From the NCBI GenBank assembly GCA_004794655.1, contig SMMW01000627.1, positions 1,983,501-2,047,500 of the forward strand: 64,000 nt of DNA, written 5' to 3'. Position numbers and translations under genes: made by a program. Position 1 is the stretch's first letter, and each line of letters begins with the position of its first letter. Source of the DNA: Marisa cornuarietis. Lineage: Eukaryota > Mollusca > Gastropoda > Architaenioglossa > Ampullariidae. Under the pieces are notes generated by a model. It made no database searches. It worked only from the letters and a program-made list of their open reading frames with translations, and had not been told where the DNA came from. Of this stretch, positions 47,306-59,445 are shown piece by piece.

Positions 47306-49920
47306 GTGACTGAGCAGGTACGAGAGAGAGTGATACGAGAAGCTGATCTCTCGGTCCAGAAGGCAGAGGACATGTGCCGAGTATCAGAAACGTCAGAGAC
47401 ACAAGTCAGACTAATGAAAGATCCACAAACTGTCAGCGCCATCAAGAAGAAAGAAGTGGAGAAGACAGAAAAAAACAGACAACAAGCACTGAAAAAAGTC
47501 TGCGTCTACTGTGGCAAACGACACCAGCCCCGCAAGTGTCCGGCTTATGTGCAGACCTGCAAGAGATGCGGAAAAAAATCCCTTTGCTGCAGTATTCAAA
47601 TAGAAGCCTGTACAGACCATTGAAGGCTTCCTTGCAGCTGTCAATCAAGCATCAAACGCATCCGCGGAGTGTCTCTTGTAGCTCATGGCCAAGAAAGATT
47701 CCTGCACCTCTCCGAGATAAAAGTGAAGAAAGAGTTACAGCGAATGGAAAAAGAAAGTGTCATTGAGATAGTGGACTACCCGACTGACTGGGTACATTCC
47801 CTGGTCGCTGTAGAGAAGAAAGGCGGCGGATTGCGAAGATGCTTAGACCCACGAGACCTGAACAAGAAACTCGAGCACCATCAGATGTTCACCATTGAGT
47901 AAATCGCGAGTCGGCAAAGCTGCAACACAGAATTTAGTGTACTTGATGCCAACTCAGCATTTTGGCAAATCAGGCTAGACAAAAAAAACAAACTCTGACT
48001 TGATCAAAGTGCAGAAAGCTGCAAGAGCAGAAGGTATCAAGTCGAAGCCTTCCAAGTGCAGCCTACGTGTGAAAAAAGTAAAGTTCGTTGGCCATGTAAT
48101 ATCGCAGAATGGACTGAAGCCAGATTCCAGTAAAATTCAAGCTGTTCAAGATATGCTATCTCCATCCTGCCGCAAGGAGAATTTTTTCGGCATGGTAAAC
48201 TATTTGGGCAAGTTCCTTCTCAACTATAACAGCGCCTTTGCGTGATCTACTCGAGCAGGAAAAAGAATTTCAGTGGCTACAAGAACATGATAGTGCCGTC
48301 AATGAGCTAAAATTAGTTTTCAGTTCTGGACTTCTATGATGCACGTAAGCCCGTTGTTCTTCAGTGTATCCATCACCAGAAGGACTGAATGCACGAAGAG
48401 AGAGAGAGAGAACTGTAGCTTGTGCCTCAAGATCCCTGAGTGACTGTGAGAAGAGAAACGTTCAAAGAGAAAAAAAATGTTGGCAGTAGTTTTCGGCATG
48501 GAACACTTCCACTACTATGTTTATGGCGGCCAGTAACGGTAGAAAGTGACCACAAGCCTGTGGAATCAATCCTCAAGAAGCCATTGTAAGCAGCACCGCC
48601 AAGGCATCAAAGAATGTTGCTGCGTCTGATGAAGTATAATATCAAGGTGGTCTAAAAAGCAGGAAAAGAAATGTACATATCAGACACATTGTCCAGGGCT
48701 GCACTGTCTTCAGTCACCGGCAGGCGATGACTGGGACCTCACACTCACCTCATTGTTAACAGTCTGCCGATTTTCAATGAAACGCTGGACTTATTTTAAA
48801 AAAATTGAACAAAGACCCAGGACTACAGTCATTAAAAAGATGTTTCCTGTCAGGATGGCCACAAGAGAAGAAAGACATCCCAGAAGAAATAAGAGCATAC
48901 AAAGGTTTCCAGGATGAGCTGAGCGAGAAAGATGGTCTAGTGTTTAAACAACTGATAGTTCCAAAGACACTGCAACATGATATGCTACAGAGATTGCACC
49001 AGGCACACATGGGCCGTAACAAATGCCTAGCGAAGGCCAGAGAAGTCTTTTTTTTGGATTGAAATTACTCAATAATCAACCAGGTTACTAGATGCAAACA
49101 ATCTGCAAGTTGTTTCAGAACGGATAACAAAAGGAGCCCTTAATATCACACAAAATGCCATCTGTACCATGGCAAAAACTTGCCGCGGACCTATTGATAT
49201 ACAACGGCAAACAGTTTCTCATGATTGTTGATTATTACAGCAGGTTTTTTATGTGTCCCTCCTGAAGTCTACGTGAAAGGTTGATGCCATCCTGGCAATG
49301 AAATGTCAGTTTGCACGTTATGGCATCTCCCGAGAGCTCAGTGGTGTAGAGTGTAGAGTTCACCAAGTTTTCTAAAGAGTGGGGATTTCAGCTCACTTCT
49401 TCCAGCCCCACTCGCAGTCCAATGACCTAGCAGAGTGTAGCATGCAGGCCATAAAAACATTCTGAAAAAAGCAAAGGCGTCAGGCCAAGACCCATACATT
49501 GCCATCCTACAATACAAAAGTACTCCTCTACCAAACGGTGCGTCACCAGCACAATTGCTGATGAACAGATGTCTCAGAACCAGACTGTCAGCCACAGACG
49601 TCTCCCTCAGACCAAGCATTCCGAACCAGCACCAGTTCCAACATTCAGCCAACAAGCAGGGAGAGCATCAAGCCAAGGATTACAACAAAACGGCCTTGTC
49701 ACAGCCACTTCCCCCTCTTCACCCCAGAGACACTGTCCGCGTGCAGAAGGACAAGAACAGCACCTGGAAGCCAGCCACCGTAGTCTCTGCAACACCAGAA
49801 CCACGGTCCTAAATTGTCCGAACTGAAGATGGTGCTACATATCGCAGAAACAGGATCATGTTAAAGAAAACCAAGGAGCCAGCACCGAAGCTGTCGATGA
49901 CAGGACAATCCGATGACTTC
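47306..49920 (+). pseudogene. Degenerate Ty3/gypsy gag-pol
   Basis: Remnant of a retrotransposon polyprotein, read across several frames in the normal order. Gag end with a zinc knuckle CVYCGKRHQPRKC (CX2CX3HX4C, about 47501-47539). RT start with PTDWVHSLVAVEKKGGG and CLDPRDLNKKL (about 47780-47875). A VLDANSAFWQIRLDKK block (about 47938-47985). RT end with VKFVGHVISQNGLKPDSSKI (about 48080-48140) and NYLGKFL. RNase H with LAVVFGMEHFHYYVYGGQ (about 48480-48535) and SDTLSRA. Integrase zinc region (about 48960-49060), part of the core, and a C-terminal end with DTVRVQKDKNSTWKPATVV. The RT stretch that should hold the catalytic Asp pair is missing between about 47990 and 48000, and many stops occur. 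The element is inactive. Confidence 0.88.
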
Positions 49921-50127
49921 AGATGCAACCAGCGCTGAAGCAACATGTGACCCTGGACCTGAGAGGCAACCCCAGGAGGTGGTCACCACACACTATGGCA
50001 GGCAAAGCCGACCTTAAGTGCGATTTCCAGATACGTGTCACTCTTGACAGGACTCTTGCATTTAACATTGAATTATTGATTGTTGATTATAATTATTGAT
50101 TATTTAGTATGCTCATGTTGTTCAGAA

Positions 50128-50251
50128 AAAGGTTGAAGCCATAGTAGGTTATCATCAAAGTTACAGAAGAATGAAGTCAGCTGGTGTTGGCGGTAGAGAG
50201 CAGACGTTGAAAGATGGAAGCAAGATCAGAATAAAAAGGCCTACTACTATA
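50128..50251 (+). mobile_element. 3' LTR remnant of the Ty3/gypsy element
   Basis: Partner of 46741-46882; the two have diverged by substitutions and by a deletion of about 20 bp. Divergence between LTRs and the broken coding region agree that the insertion is old. Confidence 0.75.
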
Positions 50252-50499
50252 GTCTAGGTCTTTGAGGGATGTTGACTTGTCAATCCTGATTTCCTCTCTC
50301 CACTGACATGAATGGCTTTTCATTACAGAATATTTTCCATATTTTCCCATGGAGCGCGCTACAGAGGTCGGCAACCAGGCGAAAAAAGAGCCGACAGAAG
50401 GAAAAAATGTCGCAGTTACAAAAGTCAAGCTGTGAAGTATTATCTGGCAAAACTAAAATGGAACATGTGTACATAAATGCCTCTAAGCCTCTATTTATA

Positions 50500-50612
50500 G
50501 AGAATATCAACCTTTGAGATCTAAGACGAAATATTAACCTTTGATATCTGGAACAAAATATAAATAGCAATGTCTGGGATAAAATATCATCTATGAGGTC
50601 TGGGAGAAAATT
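50500..50612. repeat. Degenerate tandem repeat, about 30-bp period
   Basis: Four decayed units with AATATCAACCTTTGAGATCT-type sequence (TATTAACCTTTGATATCTGG, CAATGTCTGGGATAAAATAT, GAGGTCTGGGAGAAAAT). Confidence 0.6.
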
Positions 50613-51048
50613 CACTTTCCAATCAGACGTATATCGATGTAAATGACAGACAGATCGACCTGTAGCCACCAAAAGGCTTCACGTGAGACCGTGTTCCTTT
50701 AAAGAAAATACTTTAATTGAAAACAACATCGACATTTCTGAATGAAGATGATCAATTCGAACCACCAACAACAATATCCCGAACACCACCAATGCTTTAC
50801 TACCACAAATCCAGACAGAAGGGAATAAAAAAAAACTAGACAGTGTTGAGCAAAAAACCAGGTGGTCTTGAACAAATACGTCGCCTACGTGTTTCGGAAA
50901 AAATTTGTTTTCGTGGTTAAGGGCAGTTTTGCCAGTGTTTGTTCGTGTTAGATAATGGATGCATGAGTTTCAGTAGCTGCCCTGTAGCTTAAGTGTTTTA
51001 TTGACGTACATATCTGTAGCAACATGGCCGTGGGAGGGCGCAAATAAT

Positions 51049-52738
51049 CACACACACACACACACACACACACGTGCATGAACATACAGGTGCAAGTATT
51101 AAAACCGATGGACAGTGGGTTAGAACTAATGTAAGAGCGAATTGTCTATTAGCTGTCACCTAGTAAAGGTGTATACCATGACCTCCAAGCACCAAGAAAA
51201 AAAAGGCAAAAAAAAAAAAAAAAAAAAAACCCGGTCGTGAACTCGCGATAAATAACGAGACAGGGTTCAAGGATGGGAAGATGTTAGCACTCCTCACTGC
51301 AAGCTTGGTGTCTGTTTTACTTTCCTCACCTGTCTCGCCGCCATACCTCATTCGCTGGCGTTTGTCACTTCAATGAACTTCAACGAGTCGCGATGTCCTG
51401 CTTTACATGATATTGATAACACCATTCCCTCTCCTCCATACCACAGCTCGGCCAATTTTTTTTTTAACATTATCTCTCTCCTCCCATTCCCTCTTTCCCT
51501 GTGTGTGTGTGTGTGTGTGTGTCTTTGTGACGAGGGTAGGCTAGCATAGCAGGACATGGTACATCAGCCTTACTTACACGTAGGCTGATAAATGTTGTTT
51601 TACTCCCGTCACAAAAAACCTGACCAAACAAAAAAAAAGATTATTTTGTTTTCTGAAGCACTTGACATCTGTCATCACTATCCATGTAACACGTACCCTG
51701 TTGCTGGTCAGACTGTCCTACACACCACCGTAAACTATCGTCAGCTGCGGCTGACTCGCTAGGAAAGCGCTTCCTCCTGTAGTTGAGTTGCCAGTACGGG
51801 AGTAACGAACGAGGGAGGGGGGTGAAGTTGAAAATACCTGAAAACACCTACCCCCCCCCCAGCTGTCACAGTTAGTAACCTGTCTCCCTCCGACTCGCGT
51901 TTCCACCGGCCTCCGGTAACCAAGCACACACGGACTAGTTTATTGGAGATGTTGTAACCACGGTTGCACTGATTAATTCTCGAGTGTAGATGTGAATATC
52001 GATAGTATTGGAGAGCAGAATGTGTGTGTGTGTGTGTGTGTGTTTTTTTTTCTCCGCGCGTGTCGAGGTTCGGCGGTGGCTTTTTCTGGTGCAGACCGGA
52101 TCTATCGAGTCGTAGATCCTTCCACGCTGTAACCGGTGCTGAGGGGAAATTATGTTTTCCTGTAAGAGCATGCAGCACGCCTGTAAAACCCAGTAGTGAT
52201 ACTTCGTGTCCTGCAATTGGAAAAAGGATTCGTGAAAGAATTTTTAAAAAAATCCCTCAAGAAGGCGGAAATAAAATTTTTTATGACAGGTTAGAAAACA
52301 AACGTTTTTTTTCGTTGAAAGATAACGCCATCAGCAGGTTGGAATATCTCCCTACATTATGTTAACCTGTAGATTTTTTTTAAGAGTCTGAAATGTGATA
52401 GGAACCGTGATCTGGAGACTTTGTATTTATGTCTATCTTTCCTACTTTCAATTTTCTAGAGGTGACAAAGTCCAGAAATTACCATCGTTAGTAAGACCGT
52501 TAATTCCTGGGTTTTTTTTTAATGCGGTAGCACTTCATTTTTTTCTTTCTTTTCTTATACATCCGTCTGTTTGTGCATCTGTAATCCACTTTGCTTATCT
52601 ACTTTTCATATGCTGCACAACGGTAATGTCAGAAATGTGTAAACAGAAAAGAAAAAAAAACAACAGCCGCAGTTCCATTTGCGGTGTTTTGCAAACAATT
52701 GACATTTATCAAGGCATTTATTGTTGTATCCGTTTATA

Positions 52739-52740
<2 letters not shown>
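51049..52740. other. No supported gene; simple repeats
   Basis: (CA)n at about 51049-51073, a 20-odd base A tract at about 51209-51230, (TG)n at 51500-51521 and again at about 52021-52042. An open frame at 52024-52365 has mixed composition past the repeat but no domain or splice context. Confidence 0.4.

Positions 52741-52784
<44 letters not shown>
52741..52784. repeat. (CA)n microsatellite
   Basis: 22 perfect units. Confidence 0.97.
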
Positions 52785-52785
<1 letters not shown>

Positions 52786-53321
52786 TGGCATTGCTGTATC
52801 TTTTTGCACACACATGTCACTGGTTCTAATTGTTCTATTTCTGAGTCTGTCATCATCGGTTACTGTCATTAATTCTTTTGTGTGATCATGTTTCTTCAGA
52901 GTGTGGGATTGCTTCATTCATTAATAAATATTATGTTCACTTCACTGAAATAAACAAGAAACGGATGGAATGTTCGCCGCAGAATGACACGAATGTCCAG
53001 CGAATGTGGAAATCGTCCAGAAATATGGACCGTGGCAATGAAAGCGATAATAGATAACAAGAGCGTGTGCTGGAGCAAGTGACAGAAATGACCATCTAAC
53101 AACTGTCTGGAAATGATGCGAATAAAAGTTCGAACATGATTTTTGCAGTCTCTTCTCATGTGTTTGTTTGCTTGTTGGTTTGTTGATGCCATTGCAAAAT
53201 GTGGGGAACGATCAGTGAGGTACTTAGATTTATTTTTGTCTGCATGTGCAAAGCACTTTTTCTGTTCACACTCTTTACATTTTACTTAGTCTGATAATGT
53301 CGTGCGAATTTAAGACATGAG

Positions 53322-53374
<53 letters not shown>

Positions 53375-53894
53375 AGACTGGCTGACAAAACTTTCCTGAC
53401 TGTCCTTTCTCTTTCTCTGTGTGTGTGTGTGTGTTTAGACAGCTATGTGAGGCGTTGATACATCGCAATAATCTCCCCTGGACTGACAGACTGTCAGCCT
53501 CGTTGTCCATGTTTGAGATGAGAGCAGTCTTCTCTTGGACCGAGTGCCATGTAGGATAACCGTTGACGACTGTCGTAATGCATGTCTGCACCTAGCATAT
53601 TGATGAGATTAAGTTACCATATACATTTTATCTTATCTGTACATTCGCAGCCTTCGCTTGTCTTCTCTAGAGGAAATTTCTGGAAAGTGCATGGCACGTT
53701 CTAAAGACAGAGATTCAGGAAGTCACTGCGACATCAGACTGGGCGCCTCTCTTCGCTCGTGCATTCAACACAACATCGACACTAAAACCTTTAGAAAATG
53801 TAATTTGATTTAATTCTCACGTTTCCTTCGGTAATTTGTATTCTTGCCTCCTTAGTGCGACGGTACTGTGACTACCTCCTTGTGGTTGCACTTT
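52785..53894. other. No gene seen; (CA)n and (TG)n
   Basis: (CA)n at about 53325-53368 and (TG)n at 53419-53435. No coding support. Confidence 0.45.
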
Positions 53895-54795
53895 AATGCA
53901 GGCAGTGGAATATTCTCAAATACAGGAAGTAGAATATTCTCTTATACAGGTAGTAGAATACTCTCTAATACAGATAGTAAAGCATTCTCTAATACGGGTG
54001 GTAGAGCATTCTCTAATGCAGGCAGTAGAATACTCTCTTATACAGGTAGTAGAATACTCTCTTATACAGGTAGTAGAATACTCTCTTATACAGGTAGTAG
54101 AGCATTCTCTAATGCAGGTAGTAGAGCATTCTCTAATACAGGAAGTAGAATATTCTCTTATACAGGTAGTAGAGCATTCTTTAATACAGGTAGTAGAATC
54201 TTCTCTAATACAGGTAGTAGAATCTTCTCTAATACAGGAAGTAGAATATTCTTTAATACAGGCAGTAGAATATTCTCTAATACAGGTAGTAGAGCATTCT
54301 CTAATACAGGCAGTAGAATATTCTCTAATACAGGTAGTAGAGCATTCTGTAATACAGGCAGTAGAATATTCTCTAATACAGGTAGTAGAGCATTCTCTAA
54401 TACAGGCAGTAGAATATTCTCTAATACAGGTAGTAGAGCATTCTGTAATACAGGCAGTAGAATATTCTCTAATACAGGTAGTAGAGCATTCTCTAATACA
54501 GGCAGTAGAATATTCTCTAATACAGGTAGTAGAGCATTCTGTAATACAAGCAGTAGAATATTCTCTAATACAGATAGTAGACTATTCTCTTATACAGGTA
54601 GTAGAATATTCTAAATCAGATAGTAGAGCATTCTCTAATACAGATAGCAGAATATTCTCTAATACAGGTTGTAGAATCTTCTCTAATACAGATAGTAGAA
54701 TATTCTTTAATACAGGTAGTAGAATATTCTCTTATACAGGTAGTAGAATATTCTAATACAGATAGTAGAATCTTCTCTAATACAGGTAGCAGAGT
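53895..54795. repeat. 24-bp minisatellite with 48/96-bp higher-order pattern
   Basis: About 37 units of the form GTAGAATATTCTCTAATACAGGCA-like 24-mers. In the centre, units with GAATATTC alternate with units with GAGCATTC, giving a 48-bp period, and GCATTCTCT alternates with GCATTCTGT, giving a 96-bp period (about 54265-54550). Edge units are simpler. The long open frames (248 and 286 codons) arise because 24 is a multiple of three in a stop-free unit; two frames are open at once, which argues against a protein. Confidence 0.95.
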
Positions 54796-55374
54796 ATTAT
54801 GTCGTCTGACATTAATATTGTCGATATCAACACCAACAATTTCATGTTGTGAGTATAATATTTGTATTCTGTATTCAAATTTCAGTGTCACCACTTAGAA
54901 AGACAAAGAGATGAGAAAAATGGGAAAAATTCAATCTTATAGCAGATTTGCTGAATTAAAGGTGTATCAGCCGAAGATCAAGGAAAAGGTATCCTGCAAT
55001 GTACTTGAAATTATACAGTTTTACAAATATTACGCAGATTCCTCCAAAGAGGGGACAGTGCATAAAGATCTACAGCATATTGCAGAGATGTGTGAACATT
55101 TACACTTGCATACATTTCCTGAAGGTTTTCGACTCTAACTTATTTAATGTTGCAGTTAATGTTTTTTATAATTGTAATTCATCAAGTGTCTCAGAGCACA
55201 GAACAACAGAGCACAGGGCGGCGATTGGTGGCATCGTGGCTTGTATTTCAAGATGGTGTAGAAAACCCATTTTCTGCTTTTTGAGTTTGTTGAGGCCACC
55301 CACAGTCCGCTGGTCAAGTTGTCACTGCTCCTGTTAATGACCTGTAAGAAGATCGTAATTCTTGATCAGTGATC
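54796..55374. other. No supported gene
   Basis: Open frame 54911-55138 (plus) is charged but short and has no recognisable domain. Confidence 0.35.
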
Positions 55375-56200
55375 AGGCATCATTGAAGGATGACCAGGGA
55401 CACCAAAAACTGCAGGGAGAGGCAACTTTACCTCTGAGTAGGAAAAACTGACCATTTTTTAACTGTGCAAACTATAGCGAGTGGAAGTTTGTCTCGAGGA
55501 GACGTAAAAAGCTGTTGTGTGCAGGACTGGTAAAGGTAAAGGCCATCCCCTAACCTTTTCAGGTCGTTGGGGGGGGGGGGTGAGATGTTAGAGACCTCAC
55601 TTTTCTCGGTGCCAGCTTTACGTGAGGGCGGTGCACATCTCCTCTCCCTCGCTGCTTTACCTTCGCCAACCCGCTGTGGAGTCAGGTATCAATTCCCATC
55701 CGCTGGGTCGACTGGGGAAAGCTTGCTGCCCTAATCGGGAATCGAACCAGCACGCTCTCAGTTCGGACGCCAGCGTTCTAATCACTCGGGTATCCGCTTC
55801 CCCATGTGCTGGACTGACTGCCTGCATATTCGATAGGGAGCTTACGCCAGCACGAGACTGGATTTATATTTATGGTATTGATTTCATGAGAAACGAACTG
55901 TGAAGTGTAAACTGTGAAGTAAGAATGTTGTGTGAGCCGGGCGAGATCGGAGAAAGATAAGTTATAAAATTACAAGTTCGGACCTGGATGTCAGCCATTG
56001 CTGTGTATATGCACTGTTCTAGTGCATCTTTCCTTTAAATTACATTTTGTTTGTTTTTCAAATATAATTATATATATATATATATTGTATTGATTGTGCG
56101 GATGCGCCTGTTTTGAATGTAGTAACAAAGTGTTTGAATGTTAATGAAGCATTGAATGCTAAAACCGTATAAGCGTTATCCCATTGCGAGAAGTGACCAA
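55375..56200 (+). repeat. Dispersed repeat R3, copy B, split by a SINE
   Basis: Partner of 36590-37145. Homology runs 55395-55517, is broken by the SINE, and resumes to about 56200 with AAATTACAAGTTCGGACCT, a (TA)n stretch at 56068-56085, TATTGATTGTGCGGATGCG and CTGTTTTGAATGT. Confidence 0.78.
55518..55816 (-). mobile_element. tRNA-derived SINE with near-perfect 12-bp target-site duplication
   Basis: The body is about 55530-55804 on the minus strand. Its head contains an A-box-like CCGAGTGATTAGAACGC and a perfect B box GGTTCGATTCC (about 55740-55750 on the plus strand), then a body and a 3' end of repeated CTTTAC units (plus-strand GGTAAAGGTAAAGG). An 11-base G run lies inside (about 55569). 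Flanks TGTGCAGGACTG (55518-55529) and TGTGCTGGACTG (55805-55816) differ at one base. It is a different SINE type from the one at 4401. Confidence 0.85.
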
Positions 56201-57422
56201 GGCGATCCGTTACAAATGATCAGAATGTTCTCAGTGAAACCTAGTTGGATAATAACAGCCTGCAATCATCTTTCAAAGTGTAGAGATAGATGGTCAAATA
56301 AAATTGTTATTAGTAACTGCTATGACTTATTATTGTACAGAAAATAACATTGATGCAGCCTTTTTGGTGTCAGCCGGTATCTTTCATTTCTTTATTATTC
56401 GGAGCATTTAGCAGTTAAAATTGACAAAAGCCTTATACTAATGGGCTTTTCTTGTCTGCCTCACACTTGCCCTCTTTAACTGTTTAAGACCTTCTGTAGT
56501 CATCGGATCCGGAAGTATACATCGTTTCGAGTATTTGTAGGCTATATGGATAAAATATTTTTTAAGTTTGGGCAAAGGTCACTGGGTCCTTGCTGATCAG
56601 AAGCTTCAGTAGTTGTTGGCAGTGTACCTTGTTTTTCCTCGGATCACAAATGAAATCAAAAGTGTACAGTTCAAAATAATGAGTACCGATGCAGCTAGAG
56701 GCTGGCATACATGTCACAGAGCACTGTCTACTGTTTTATTTCTCGGTTTTTGTGCAGATTTTACAGCTGTCTAATTGCTTTGATATTATTGACACATCCT
56801 CCAGCGTACTTCAATAATCAGCAAACTGATAACCAAGCATATAGCAAAAAAGTATTCTAAAGAATATTAAACAAAGAATCACAACACAGTACAAAGCATT
56901 AGCATTTCATCAAATGTGTTGTCAAAAACTTGCAAAAATCAAAATATCTTATAACTTAACAATGTTTTTCTTAAATCGCCTTCTCACTGATTCTGTTTCA
57001 GCAACTTGTGTGATTCTCTTTTCATTGGCATTAGGTCTCTCCGAGTCTAGTCGTGTAGGTGGGCAAAAAAAGTAGGTCGTCATCCATTCAAAGGGTTTCT
57101 TTTACTGTCTTTAACACGGTTACTGCCCATTCTAACCCTTGGTTCAAATCTCTGCTGCTGCCAGTTCTTCCAACTGTTTTTTGCCAAGCATTAGTTATGT
57201 AACCCTTACCTGCAAATTTAAAGTAAGCGTCACACATTTAAACAAAATAAGAGTTTAGTGCTTTTATAAAATGCATTTAGTTCGTGATATTTAAAATATA
57301 AAATAATTAGATGCTTTAGGTTCGTGAACATATATTGTTGTTCTTGATTATTCTACTTAATTAACTTCATTAGGATTCGTGAACATACTGGAATTGATGA
57401 AATGACTATACAGTTTGGTTAA
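56201..57422. other. No gene seen; AT-rich
   Basis: AT-rich. The 5' part of the following LINE, including its endonuclease, could not be recognised here. Confidence 0.4.
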
Positions 57423-59341
57423 GTCCTGCTGCCTAAGAACGGAACTAGTCCGGTTCTTCCTGAGGTGGATGACAAGTCAGCTGCTGATCAACTGTCTTCC
57501 TTTTTTGTTAATAATATAAAGGAAATTAGTGCTGGACTTGAGAGTGCAGCTTGTGAGTTGCCAGAGAGGGAGGAAGACTATTCTGTGCCATTTGCTGGTG
57601 TACCGCTGACTTCTTTCACGTCTATTGATGAGAGCTACTTGAGAAAACTTGTAGCGAGATCAACTAAAACTTCATGTGCTGTGGATCCTGTACCAACTAA
57701 ATTTACTCTTCAATTTTTGGACATTCTATTTCCTGTCATTTTGGACATTATTAATGCCAGTTTGAGAGCAGGATGTGTTCCACAGTGTTTTAAACAGGCT
57801 GTTGTGAAGCCCTTGTTGAAAAAGGCAAACCTTAATCCCTTGTAAAAACTATCGTCCAGTGTCAAATTTGTCATATATTTCCAAGTTACTTGAGAGGGTA
57901 CCGTGGTCGCAGACCAGCTTATGACCCATTTTATTACTCATGGCTGCCTAGATAAATTTCAGTCAGTGTATCGTCCTAGCTTCAGCACAGAAACTGCTCT
58001 TCTTCGTGTGACCAATGACATTTTTTGTAGTGTCAACTCTGGCAACTTAGTGCTGTTAGTATTACTTGACCTGAGTAGTGCATTTGACACCATCAACCAC
58101 CGCCTGCTGCTCCAGAGACTGTCGTCAGAGGCTGGTATCCAGGGCGCTGCGCTGCAGTGGATTGACTCCTATCTTGCCGATAGATCTCAGAGAGTGATTG
58201 TCGGCTCTGCAAGCTCTGAAGCAGTTCCTCTGGTGTGTGGCGTACCACAGGGATCCGTTCTGGGTCCTTTACTATTATCGATATGCACTTGACAGCTTGG
58301 ACGGGTAATTGAACGCTTTCAGATGGGACGTCAGTCCTTTGCTGACGACACACATATACTCAACAGTTTTCCCCCCGACCCAGCAGTGGCTAGGATTGAG
58401 CTTCAACGACTTGAATCTTGTTGTGTTGCGGTGAAGGCGTGGATGACCAGGAATCGTCTTAAACTCAACGACGACAATACAGAAGCGTTACTGTGCGGCC
58501 CCAGGGCAAGACGGGAGCAGATCGACATTAGTGATGTGCAGGTCGGTGACGCCTAAATAGTCTTTGCTGACTGTACGGGACCTAGGGCTGTTTATTGATG
58601 CAGAGCTCTCCAACTGCAAAAATGTTAGTTCTGTTGTGGCAAAATCCTACTACTTTTTGAGGACTTTAGGTAGACTACGGCCCATGCTGACTCAGGCTGC
58701 TGCCAACTCACTTGCTGTGGCTACCATAATATCAAGATTAGGCTACTGTAATACTGCATTGTGGGATATACCTGCTACGCAGTTGGATCGACTCCAAAGA
58801 GTTCAGAACACAGCCGCCAGGATTGTCACCCGTGCAAAGTGGTCCACTGAGCACATACCCCCTATACTACAGAGTCTCCACTGGCTCCCAGTGAACAAGC
58901 GCATTGATCACAAAGTACTTTCGATTGCACAGTCCTGCATGTTCAAAACTGCTCCTGACTATTTGCAAGAGGTAGTTCCTCCTTACCAGCCGTCACGTGG
59001 TCTGCGCTCTGGCTCCCAGTCACGTTTCTGTCTCCCTGCAGTGGAAGACACAAACAAGAAGAGAATTGGAGCCAGGGCCTTCACTAACGCTGCACCTAAA
59101 CTGTGGAATGTTTTGCCATCATCACTGTCAACCATCACCTCAGCAACCACGTTTCGGAAAAGACTGTAGACTCATTTGTTTACTTAAGACAGACTTAAAC
59201 AACCTAGCACCATTTCTGTCTTTATTATTTTTTACTTTCCTATTGTTTTATTTTTCTTCTCTTCTGTTTTTGCTGCGCAATGAGCACTCTTTTGAATGGA
59301 TACCTGCGCAATATAAATCGACATCATCATCATCATTATTG
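57423..59341 (+). pseudogene. CR1/L2-type non-LTR retrotransposon, RT and 3' UTR, frameshifted
   Basis: The reverse transcriptase is followed through four frames. 57423-57845: N-terminal part with TKTSCAVDPVPTKF and AVVKPLLKK. Frame shift near 57845, then NYRPVSNLSYISKLLERV. 57903-58292: LDLSSAFDTINH (motif A, with catalytic Asp) and GVPQGSVLGPLLL (motif B). A second break, then SFADDTHIL (motif C, about 58335-58361) and WMTRNRLKLN. 58564-59169: LGRLRPML, LQRVQNTAARIV, LHWLPVNKRIDHK and ALW/LW-type end segments, stop at about 59167. The 3' UTR ends GCGCAATATAAATCGAC plus (ATC)n at about 59323-59337. Catalytic residues survive but shifts near 57845, 58290 and 58555 abolish function. No endonuclease found upstream. 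Confidence 0.92.
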
Positions 59342-59344
59342 CAG

Positions 59345-59445
59345 TTGGCATCTGATGGCAGGATTGGGTAACTCTTTCGTAAGACGAGTTATCGTCCTTT
59401 TGTAGCAGTGTTTTCACGCTGAATATAATCTCTGTGAAGATAATT
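59345..59445 (+). repeat. Dispersed repeat R4, copy B
   Basis: GGCATCTGATGGCAGGATTG, GAGTTATCGTCCT and GCTGAATATAATCTCTGTGA match 42360-42462. It begins directly after the LINE tail, so the LINE inserted at its edge. Confidence 0.55.

Noticed and set aside
52024..52365. 113-codon plus-strand open frame
   Set aside because: Begins in a TG repeat; the remainder has no domain or splice context.
53868..54756. Open frames of 248 and 286 codons with SRIFSNTG-like or VEYSLIQ-like repeats
   Set aside because: They are the stop-free translation of a 24-bp minisatellite and two frames are open over the same bases, so there is no coding evidence.
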